From G039029935 sp039029935 (GTDB taxonomy: Bacteria; Chloroflexota; Anaerolineae; Caldilineales; Caldilineaceae), in assembly GCA_039029935.1 (NCBI GenBank), contig JBCCFC010000809.1:1-6456 (forward strand): DNA of 6,456 nt, read 5' to 3'. This document shows positions 1 to 4,819 of the stretch, piece by piece. Each line of letters starts with the position of its first letter. Position 1 is the first letter of the stretch. Below the pieces are notes generated by a model. It did not search any database, had not been told where the DNA came from, and saw only the letters and a list, made by a program, of their open reading frames with translations. The position numbers and the translations under genes were made by a program.

Positions 1-88
1 ACTTATTATACACACAAATTTGTAATCGAAAAATGGCAGATAAACAGCAAAAACTATATCTCGATAGCAAAACTCAGTACAAATCGTT

Positions 89-116
89 TTGGTACTGCGT
101 TTTAGGGTGCTATAAT
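89..116 (+). promoter_or_regulatory. Predicted sigma70-type promoter, extended -10
   Basis: A perfect -10 hexamer TATAAT lies at 111-116 and is preceded by TGC (108-110), giving an exact extended -10 (TGnTATAAT). A -35-like TTGGTA (89-94, four of six consensus bases) sits 16 nt upstream. Transcription would start near 123 and leave a leader of about 140 nt before the zinc-ribbon gene. This is the best promoter match in the window. It assumes a sigma70-like factor with standard preferences. Confidence 0.6.
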
Positions 117-122
117 CATAGA

Positions 123-263
123 AATACGGTTTGCTCATCCAGTCATGACTATGCGCCTCGCCGTCAACGGCTTGTCCTGCACCATGACATACATAGTACA
201 CACAACGCGTTTTGATGAGCCGTCGGTTGATTTGGTCAACGGATAAACATATAAACAGGAGCA
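123..263 (+). other. Leader region upstream of the zinc-ribbon gene, foldable
   Basis: No convincing gene lies here. The predicted transcript leader can form a closing stem of GCTCATC (133-139) with GATGAGC (214-220), a small GCCG-TCAA-CGGC hairpin (160-171) and a GTTGA/TCAAC hairpin (226-230 with 236-240). The 8-mer GTCAACGG occurs twice (163-170 and 235-242), so GTTGA at 226-230 could pair with either copy. That would allow alternative folds. No known riboswitch class is recognised, and the structure may be incidental. Confidence 0.25.
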
Positions 264-272
264 ATGTTGCTA

Positions 273-971
273 ATGGTTCAGAAACTCTATGAATTACAGA
301 AGATCGACACAATGTGGCTAAAGGTGCGACGGCGGCTTGTTCAAATTCAAAAAATGATGGGCGAGCCTGATACACTCAAACAGATTCGTCTAAAAATTGC
401 AGAGACAGAGGAGGCGTTGAGCCAGCAACAAGTCATCCAAAAAGACTCTGAATTAGAATCGCAGTCCGTTGCTGCGCGCATTCAAGAGACCGAGAAACAA
501 ATGATGAGCGGTGAGATCAGCAACCCCAAGGAGTTGGAGACGCTCCAAGAAAGCGTTGACGCCCTGACAAGGCAAAAAGATATGCTCGAAGAGCGTAGTG
601 TTGAAGCAATTTTTGCGGTTGAAAACATCACAAACGCCCTGAAAGCGGATAAAGAGAGGTTGGCAACACTTGAGGCTGAATTGGCGGCAAAGAGTGCCAA
701 GATGAAAGATGAAGAGAACAAGCTCAAGCGCAACTTTATGATTCTGAAACAAAAACGCCAAAAGTTTGTTGAAGATATACCCGAAGACGAGTTAGGTACC
801 TATGAGCATTTACGCCAACGCAAAGCTGGCATTGCCATCACGACCATTGAAAATGAGAGTTGTGGAACGTGTAATGTGCAAGTGCCTACAGGTGTGTTGC
901 AACGTGTCAATAGTGGAACCTCTGAAACTGTCTATTGCACAAGTTGCGGTCGCATTTTGTTTGCTGCGTAA
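273..971 (+). CDS. Coiled-coil protein with C-terminal C4 zinc ribbon (COG1579/DUF164 family)
   Basis: Predicted protein of 232 aa, the usual length for COG1579 'nucleic-acid-binding zinc-ribbon' proteins. Most of it is heptad-rich coiled coil (about residues 10-165), with a GEISNPKELETLQ segment near residue 80 that is typical of the family's helical hairpin. The C-terminus carries CGTC (Cys197/Cys200) and CTSC (Cys222/Cys225), a four-Cys zinc ribbon. The molecular role is not firmly known; nucleic-acid binding is inferred from the zinc ribbon. It is probably cytoplasmic: no signal peptide or membrane segment is seen. Start choice: AGGAG at 257-261 is 11 nt from the ATG at 273 but only 2 nt from an in-frame ATG at 264, so 273 is preferred; 264 (235 aa) remains possible. 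It appears monocistronic, with its own promoter upstream and a strong terminator right after the stop. Confidence 0.9.
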   Translation: MVQKLYELQKIDTMWLKVRRRLVQIQKMMGEPDTLKQIRLKIAETEEALSQQQVIQKDSELESQSVAARIQETEKQMMSGEISNPKELETLQESVDALTRQKDMLEERSVEAIFAVENITNALKADKERLATLEAELAAKSAKMKDEENKLKRNFMILKQKRQKFVEDIPEDELGTYEHLRQRKAGIAITTIENESCGTCNVQVPTGVLQRVNSGTSETVYCTSCGRILFAA

Positions 972-983
972 CGCTATCAACAG

Positions 984-1017
984 GGCTGGTATCAATAGCA
1001 TACCAGCCTTTTTCTTT
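984..1017 (+). terminator. Intrinsic terminator after the zinc-ribbon gene
   Basis: A perfect 9-bp stem, GGCTGGTAT (984-992) with ATACCAGCC (1000-1008), closes a 7-nt loop and is followed at once by TTTTTCTTT (1009-1017). It begins 12 nt after the stop codon at 969-971. The opposite strand has no T run on the exit side, so it should mainly stop + strand transcription, though the hairpin also lies just past the end of the convergent macro-domain gene. Confidence 0.9.
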
Positions 1018-1056
1018 GTGCATGATCATATTGGTTATGATGATATCTGCTCTCTG

Positions 1057-1695
1057 TTAATATTTGATGTAACGATAGCTATCGCCATAAAGTAGTTGGT
1101 CTTGCGCTGACGCATCTAACCATGAACTGGGAAATTTAAACTTTTCCAAGACCACATCATCCACAGCTTTCTTCATCTGCTTGGCACAATACTTGGGTGG
1201 AAACATCCCCACACCTGTCCCCATGCCTGGGAAAGCCACCTGATGTACAACATCGCTGATAGGCGTTGTTGTCCCCGGTATCGTGCCATGCTTCATCAAC
1301 AACAACACGGCTCGCGTGGCTAGATAAGGAGCCACACTCTCCTTGCCAAGGAGCATCGGCACACGCATGGTCGGTGCTGAGATGACATAGGGAATGTAGG
1401 CGTCATCAGTGGCGACAATATCCGCCGCGCCAACCAGTAGCTCACCATGATGTCTGGTCCGGATAGCCTCTTGCACACGGTCCTGCACATGCCAACCAAA
1501 ATGCCGGCTGATTGCCATGTCAATGCCGCCATCCATAAACCCATAGCTATTGGCGGGGCTGACAAGCGCATCGCAATCGACATTAAAAATGGAGCCGTGA
1601 TAGATGTCAATGTTAGGATATTTCGCCTGATCGTAAAAGGCGAGTTGCCACGCCTCAACGATATCTTCTCGTAGGTCACAGAGAATGATTTGCAT
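1057..1695 (-). CDS. Stand-alone macro-domain protein (ADP-ribose binding/processing type)
   Basis: Predicted protein of 212 aa made of a single macro domain. Loop 1 appears as SPANSYGFMDGGID (residues 46-59), the ADP-ribose-contacting Asn/Gly-rich segment. The phosphate-binding loop 2 appears as PGMGTGVGMFP (156-166), followed by a CAKQM helix (170-174). The GELLVG and APTMRVP segments are also typical of this bacterial/phage macro branch. Known macro domains bind ADP-ribose or its derivatives, and several hydrolyse ADP-ribosyl or O-acetyl-ADP-ribose ester bonds; which applies here is unknown. The start at 1695 is chosen because AAGGA lies 8 nt upstream. An in-frame ATG at 1767 would add 24 residues without a ribosome-binding site and without macro-domain similarity. 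The gene is convergent with the zinc-ribbon gene, and no partner ADP-ribosyltransferase is in the window. Confidence 0.9.
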   Translation of the reverse strand: MQIILCDLREDIVEAWQLAFYDQAKYPNIDIYHGSIFNVDCDALVSPANSYGFMDGGIDMAISRHFGWHVQDRVQEAIRTRHHGELLVGAADIVATDDAYIPYVISAPTMRVPMLLGKESVAPYLATRAVLLLMKHGTIPGTTTPISDVVHQVAFPGMGTGVGMFPPKYCAKQMKKAVDDVVLEKFKFPSSWLDASAQDQLLYGDSYRYIKY

Positions 1696-1786
1696 AGTAT
1701 CGTTCCTTATTTGATAAACCTTCACACCTACACCACAGAATGTATTCTGATAGCATACCAAGTACACTACAACATTCTATCACACA

Positions 1787-1814
1787 ATCATAATTCAGGT
1801 TACTAATGAGTTAA
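1787..1814 (-). promoter_or_regulatory. Predicted promoter of the macro-domain gene
   Basis: On the minus strand, TTAACT (complement of 1809-1814, four of six matches to TTGACA) is separated by 16 nt from TATGAT (complement of 1787-1792, five of six matches to TATAAT). The predicted start point is near 1780, about 85 nt ahead of the start codon. The -35 element lies within an arm of the palindrome at 1799-1838, which suggests regulation by a protein binding there. Confidence 0.4.
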
Positions 1815-1838
1815 TTTTTCAGATTAACTCATTGTAAC
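1799..1838. repeat. Near-perfect palindrome (16-bp arms, one bulge)
   Basis: GTTAC (1799-1803) plus AATGAGTTAAT (1805-1815) pair with ATTAACTCATT (1823-1833) plus GTAAC (1834-1838). Only T1804 is bulged, and the loop is 7 nt. No T run follows on the + strand, so an intrinsic terminator is unlikely. It overlaps the predicted -35 of the macro-domain gene. An operator for a dimeric regulator is the favoured reading; a remnant of a small repeat element is the alternative. Confidence 0.6.
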
Positions 1839-1877
1839 TGTGGCATTCTTTCTGTGAATTAGCCTAATACATTTCAT

Positions 1878-1891
1878 ACATTTATAAATGT
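1878..1891. promoter_or_regulatory. 14-bp perfect palindrome, candidate operator
   Basis: ACATTTATAAATGT equals its own reverse complement over all 14 bases. It lies about 37 bp upstream of a perfect TATAAT (1928-1933). In such AT-rich DNA a chance palindrome is possible, so the regulatory reading is weak. Confidence 0.25.
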
Positions 1892-1927
1892 TGACTATAA
1901 AACTTCTTTGGCATTGCACCGCTGGTG

Positions 1928-1969
1928 TATAATTGCTTGACATTTTTTTGTTGTATAGGAAAGTATAAA
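1928..1969 (+). promoter_or_regulatory. Promoter-like hexamers ahead of the octamer array
   Basis: Three consensus-like elements are crowded here: a perfect TATAAT at 1928-1933 with only a poor -35 upstream, a perfect TTGACA at 1937-1942, and TATAAA at 1964-1969. TTGACA to TATAAA is 21 nt, longer than the usual 16-18, so neither pairing is ideal. Any + strand transcript starting here would carry the octamer array in or near its 5' end and could read into the three-gene cluster. Confidence 0.35.
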
Positions 1970-1970
1970 A

Positions 1971-2058
1971 TCAGCTTGTCAGCTTGTCAGCTTGTCAGCT
2001 TGTCAGCTTGTCAGCTTGTCAGCTTGTCAGCTTGTCAGCTTGTCAGCTTGTCAGCTTG
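1971..2058 (+). repeat. Perfect 8-bp tandem repeat, 11 copies
   Basis: TCAGCTTG is repeated exactly eleven times (88 bp) with no substitution, then decays into TTAGTTCAG. Perfect identity across all copies points to recent expansion by replication slippage or to active homogenisation. No open frame with a start and ribosome-binding site crosses it, so copy number would change leader length rather than a reading frame. Confidence 0.97.
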
Positions 2059-2069
2059 TTAGTTCAGTG

Positions 2070-2093
2070 TGCTGAAATGCTGAAGTGCTGAAA
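2070..2093 (+). repeat. Three degenerate octamers, inverted sense to the main array
   Basis: TGCTGAAA, TGCTGAAG and TGCTGAAA stand in tandem. Their GCTGA core is the reverse complement of the TCAGC core of the 11-copy array just upstream, so a transcript can pair the two: TCAGC 2051-2055 with GCTGA 2087-2091, TTAG 2059-2062 with CTGA 2080-2083, and TTCAG 2063-2067 with CTGAA 2072-2076. A T7 run (2095-2101) follows, so a terminator- or attenuator-like structure is possible. Confidence 0.6.
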
Positions 2094-2177
2094 GTTTTTT
2101 TATGGTTGAGGGTGGAGAGACCGCATAATATGCTAGTCGCTCATACTTAAATGAAGACCAATGATGACTCTGGCGAA

Positions 2178-2236
2178 AAAAGTCCGACTTCTGTAGAATT
2201 TGCTGATTTTTACCACTGGTGAGAAGTCGGACTTTT
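2178..2236. repeat. 15-bp perfect inverted repeat with 29-nt spacer
   Basis: AAAAGTCCGACTTCT (2178-2192) is the exact reverse complement of AGAAGTCGGACTTTT (2222-2236). The 29-nt spacer shows no further strong pairing. The GC-containing core and A/T-rich ends resemble small dispersed repeat elements, but the whole unit is only 59 bp and encodes nothing. It could equally be a stem-loop in a leader transcript. Confidence 0.8.
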
Positions 2237-2255
2237 GGGCGATTTTGCCCTTTTT
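2237..2255 (+). terminator. Weak terminator-like hairpin with T5
   Basis: GGGC (2237-2240) and GCCC (2247-2250) flank a 6-nt loop and are followed by TTTTT (2251-2255). The stem is only 4 bp, so termination alone would be weak. Together with the directly adjacent 15-bp inverted repeat it could stop or attenuate transcripts coming from the array region before the enzyme cluster. Confidence 0.35.
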
Positions 2256-2271
2256 GCAGCAGAGTCAATGA

Positions 2272-2302
2272 TAAATTTGTGAATTGTTAAATTTGTGAAT
2301 TG
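2272..2302 (+). repeat. 15-nt direct repeat, two copies
   Basis: TAAATTTGTGAATTG occurs at 2272-2286 and again at 2288-2302 (period 16), followed by a partial third echo, CTGAATTGTTAATG. It lies just upstream of the ribosome-binding site of the enolase-superfamily gene. Confidence 0.75.
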
Positions 2303-2352
2303 CTGAATTGTTAATGGTTGGGAGCAGGACGACATCAGGGAGGAAATTTCAA

Positions 2353-3489
2353 ATGGGTATAGATAAATCGAATGATACACAGTGCTTTACCTTGTCGGGG
2401 ATGGATGCCGCCATCATTCAAAGCGTGGATGTTTTGCGCAAAGATAAGCATATGCTGTTACGGGTGCGGTCTGTGGATGGTGTCGAGGGCTTTGCCTATT
2501 GCAATGCGCGGTTGGCCTATCTGCTACCAATCCTACAGGAATTAATTACCCCCTATTTTGTGGGCAAGGATGCGCGCCTGCTCAATACGTTGATTCACGA
2601 TGCTTATCGTGGTGGAAGTAATTACAAGCTGGCTGGGTTGGCTTTTTGGAACTGTATTGGTCATCTGGAGTCGGCGCTGCTGGACCTGCTGGGCAAGGTG
2701 GCGAATCAGCCTGTGGGTGCATTGCTGGGGGAGATTATCCGCACCGAGGTTCCAGTCTACATGTCGAGTCTTCGACGTGATACCACCGCCGAGGAGGAAA
2801 TTGGCTGGCTGGCTCCACGAGTGGCTGAGGTCGGCGCAACGGCGGTAAAGTTCAAAATCGGTGGCCGCATGAACCACAATAAGGACGCACATCCGGGGCG
2901 TACAGAGGCAATCATCCCGTTGGCACGTCGCACATTTGGCGATGAGGTTGCAATTTATGTCGATGCGAATGGCTCCTATGATGCTGAATATGCCATCGAA
3001 GTTGGTCACTTTCTCGAAGACTACGCCATTGACCTTTATGAGGAACCCTGTCCCTTCACGGACTTTTTTGACACCAAGCGCGTGGCGGACGCACTCGATA
3101 TGCCTGTCAGCGGTGGTGAGCAGGACACCAATATGCATCTGTTTGAATGGATGATCACGGCGCGTGGTGTAGATGTGATCCAGCCCGACATCTATTATTG
3201 TGGTGGCATTCTGCGTTGTTTACAGGTGGCACAGATGGCGGCGGCTGTGAACATGCCCGTGATGCCCCATTGTCCCAAGAATAGCCCAGAGTGTGCAGCA
3301 GTATTTCACTTTGCCTCGATTGTGCCAAACTTGGGTCCCTATCAAGAATATCGTGCGGTTGCGGATCCACCCAATACATGGTATACACCAGACTTTGCGG
3401 TCGTCGATGGGCAGGTGCGTGTTCCCACAGGTCCTGGTCTTGGCGTTGCCTATGATCGCGACTTTGTGACGAGTATGACGATACTTTAA
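2353..3489 (+). CDS. Enolase-superfamily enzyme, mandelate racemase/muconate lactonizing type
   Basis: Predicted protein of 378 aa, the normal length for this superfamily. The N-terminal capping domain (about 1-130) precedes the (beta/alpha)7-beta barrel. Catalytic landmarks are complete and in mandelate-racemase order: KFK (Lys166 and Lys168), metal ligands Asp204 (DANGSY), Glu230 (YEEP) and Glu256 (GGEQD), the Asp279/His306 dyad (IQPD and MPHCPKN), and Glu332 (QEYR). Such enzymes abstract the proton alpha to a carboxylate with Mg2+, typically sugar-acid dehydratases or racemases/epimerases; this substrate is unknown. The start is set by AGGGAGGA (2337-2344), 8 nt before the ATG. In-frame starts at 2308 (TTG) and 2314 lie within repeats and lack a ribosome-binding site. 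It is the first gene of a three-gene cluster with two Gfo/Idh/MocA oxidoreductases, which fits carbohydrate catabolism. Confidence 0.92.
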   Translation: MGIDKSNDTQCFTLSGMDAAIIQSVDVLRKDKHMLLRVRSVDGVEGFAYCNARLAYLLPILQELITPYFVGKDARLLNTLIHDAYRGGSNYKLAGLAFWNCIGHLESALLDLLGKVANQPVGALLGEIIRTEVPVYMSSLRRDTTAEEEIGWLAPRVAEVGATAVKFKIGGRMNHNKDAHPGRTEAIIPLARRTFGDEVAIYVDANGSYDAEYAIEVGHFLEDYAIDLYEEPCPFTDFFDTKRVADALDMPVSGGEQDTNMHLFEWMITARGVDVIQPDIYYCGGILRCLQVAQMAAAVNMPVMPHCPKNSPECAAVFHFASIVPNLGPYQEYRAVADPPNTWYTPDFAVVDGQVRVPTGPGLGVAYDRDFVTSMTIL

Positions 3490-3530
3490 TTCAACCATAC
3501 AGATTCAACCATACAGATTCAACCATACAG
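3489..3530 (+). repeat. 14-bp tandem repeat, three perfect copies, between cluster genes
   Basis: ATTCAACCATACAG is repeated exactly three times (3489-3502, 3503-3516, 3517-3530). The first copy uses the last base of the upstream stop codon and the last ends 2 nt before the AAGGA ribosome-binding site (3533-3537) of the next gene. It fills 41 of the 54 bp between the two genes, so it looks like a duplicated stretch of spacer. Confidence 0.97.
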
Positions 3531-3543
3531 AAAAGGAATACAA

Positions 3544-4815
3544 ATGACAAAACGAAAAATCGGCATCGCTGGGTGCGGGACCATCGCCTTTAGTGGTCAG
3601 GGCTATCTGCCCGGTCTTGCCCAGTTATCAGATAAATTTGAAATCGCCGCCGCCTGTGATGGTGTGCTGGCACGAGCGCAGAAGGTGGTGGATGATTATG
3701 GGGCCACGGCTGCGTTCACGGACATCGACGAGATGCTGGCAAAGGCCGAATTGGATATTGTGATTAACCTCACACCCATTCCCGTGCATGGCGAGGTCAA
3801 CCTCAAAATTCTGCGTGCAGGATGCCATGTGGTGACAGAAAAGCCCATCGCCGCAACGTTGGCGGAGGCGCAGTCAATTCTGGCCGAGGCCAAAAAGCGT
3901 AAACTCAAAGTGGCCTGCGCACCGCCGGATATGCTCCATCCACACATCCAGCAGGTGCGTCAGTCCGTGCAAAGTGGAGCCATCGGTCAGGTCTGTTTTG
4001 CCCGTGTGCGTTCATCTCATGGTGGACCCGCCAGCTTCCCCTTTTGGCCGACCGACCCGACTTGGTTCTACAAAGAAGGGTCAGGACCACTGCTCGACAT
4101 GGGCGTTTATGGCATCACCCAAATTACAGGCATTCTGGGACCCGCCAAGCGTGTGGTTGCGTTCTCTGGCATCACCGAGGCCGAGCGGGAAGTGGCGGGT
4201 GGTCCATTGCGTGGGCAACACATCAAGGTCGAGGTCGATGACAATACGCTGCTCATGTTGGATTTTGGCAGTTCGGCCTTTGCCGTCGTTGATGGCACGT
4301 TCAATGTTATCGCCGCCAAGGGACCAAGCCTGGAAATTTATGGGCGTCGTGGCACAGTCAACATCAACAACCCCATGATGGCTCCGGGGGAACCGCTCTA
4401 TGAGGTATTGAGCTTGGTCGATCAGACCGAGCCACCGATTTGGGAGACACCCAATGCGGACGAAGTGATGGCAGGTGAAGCGCGTGTACAACAGTTGGCG
4501 CGTGCCATCATCGTGGAAGATTTGGCTGCGGCCATTGATGAAGGGCGTGCTCCCGTTGTGTCGGGTGAACATGCCACCCATGTGTTAGAGATTATGCTCA
4601 AAGCGATTGAGTCGGCACGTACAGGCGCGGCCATTGACCTGACGACAACGTTTGGTGAACCCGTGAAAAAGCAACCTGTGAAAAAACAACCTGTGAAAAA
4701 GCCTGCCAATAAGCCCGCGGCTAAACCACCAGCCAAACCACCTGTAAAATCAGCAGCCAAACCTGCCAAGCAATCAACCATAGATGTATCTACAACACAA
4801 GAGAAAGGGGCATAG
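3544..4815 (+). CDS. Gfo/Idh/MocA-family oxidoreductase with Lys/Pro/Ala-rich C-terminal tail
   Basis: Predicted protein of 423 aa. The N-terminal Rossmann fold has the dinucleotide loop GCGTIA (residues 10-15), then the family's EKP motif with catalytic Lys100. The C-terminal alpha/beta domain has LLDMGVYG (183-190), in which Asp185 and Tyr189 take the usual D...H positions; Tyr here is known from glucose-fructose oxidoreductase-like members. It is expected to be an NAD(P)-dependent dehydrogenase of a sugar, sugar acid or polyol in the cytoplasm; no signal peptide is seen. The core ends near 370. Residues 373-410 form a basic low-complexity tail beginning with PVKKQ-type repeats, then KPAAKPPAK-type repeats, which the family does not normally carry. 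AAGGA (3533-3537) lies 6 nt before the ATG. It is second in the three-gene cluster, and the next gene starts 4 nt after its stop. Confidence 0.92.
   Translation: MTKRKIGIAGCGTIAFSGQGYLPGLAQLSDKFEIAAACDGVLARAQKVVDDYGATAAFTDIDEMLAKAELDIVINLTPIPVHGEVNLKILRAGCHVVTEKPIAATLAEAQSILAEAKKRKLKVACAPPDMLHPHIQQVRQSVQSGAIGQVCFARVRSSHGGPASFPFWPTDPTWFYKEGSGPLLDMGVYGITQITGILGPAKRVVAFSGITEAEREVAGGPLRGQHIKVEVDDNTLLMLDFGSSAFAVVDGTFNVIAAKGPSLEIYGRRGTVNINNPMMAPGEPLYEVLSLVDQTEPPIWETPNADEVMAGEARVQQLARAIIVEDLAAAIDEGRAPVVSGEHATHVLEIMLKAIESARTGAAIDLTTTFGEPVKKQPVKKQPVKKPANKPAAKPPAKPPVKSAAKPAKQSTIDVSTTQEKGA
4660..4773 (+). repeat. Low-complexity segment coding the Lys/Pro/Ala tail
   Basis: Near-identical 15-nt units encode PVKKQ, PVKKQ and PVKKP (residues 373-387). 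They are followed by looser KP(A)nK repeats to about residue 410. The units differ only at single bases, consistent with slippage-driven growth inside the gene. The product resembles histone H1-like basic tails, giving a strongly positive, disordered extension. Confidence 0.85.
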
Positions 4816-4819
4816 CATA

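Larger units (their letters stand above)
1696..2352. other. Long gene-free, AT-rich intergenic region between divergent genes
   Basis: This 657-bp stretch has no open frame with a ribosome-binding site or recognisable protein similarity. It holds, in order: the predicted minus-strand promoter and palindrome (1787-1838), a 14-bp perfect palindrome (1878-1891), promoter-like hexamers (1928-1969), an 11-copy octamer array (1971-2058), inverted-sense octamers and a T7 run (2070-2101), a 15-bp inverted repeat followed by a GGGC/GCCC hairpin and T5 (2178-2255), a 15-nt direct repeat (2272-2302), and the ribosome-binding site of the enolase-superfamily gene (2337-2344). Nothing recognisable lies between 2102 and 2177. 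Confidence 0.7.

Noticed and set aside
33..215. 60-codon open frame near the left edge
   Set aside because: It has no ribosome-binding site, no recognisable protein features, and a strong promoter lies within it. It is more likely an upstream region than a gene.
264..272. Longer start (ATG at 264) for the zinc-ribbon protein
   Set aside because: The AGGAG is only 2 nt away, too close for good initiation; the ATG at 273 fits family N-termini. Not excluded, only less likely.
1696..1767. 24-residue N-terminal extension of the macro-domain protein
   Set aside because: It has no ribosome-binding site, and the extension is not part of a macro fold. The internal ATG at 1695 has AAGGA at good spacing.
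1971..2058. CRISPR array
   Set aside because: The repeats are contiguous 8-mers with no spacers, so this is a simple tandem repeat.
2178..2236. Insertion-sequence ends
   Set aside because: Only 29 nt separate the arms, no transposase is present, and no flanking target duplication was found.
2059..2268. Minus-strand 69-codon frame in the repeat region
   Set aside because: It runs through octamers and the inverted repeat. It has no start signal and no protein similarity that I can see.
2308..2352. Extended start (TTG 2308 or ATG 2314) for the enolase-superfamily enzyme
   Set aside because: Both starts lie in or just after the 15-nt direct repeat and lack a ribosome-binding site. ATG 2353 has AGGGAGGA 8 nt upstream.
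4081..4581. Long minus-strand open frames inside the dehydrogenase genes
   Set aside because: They are antisense shadows of well-supported family proteins, with no start signals or coherent domains.
4784..4819. Upstream start of the second dehydrogenase overlapping the first
   Set aside because: The 12 extra residues are not family-like, and the well-placed AAAGGGG serves the ATG at 4820.
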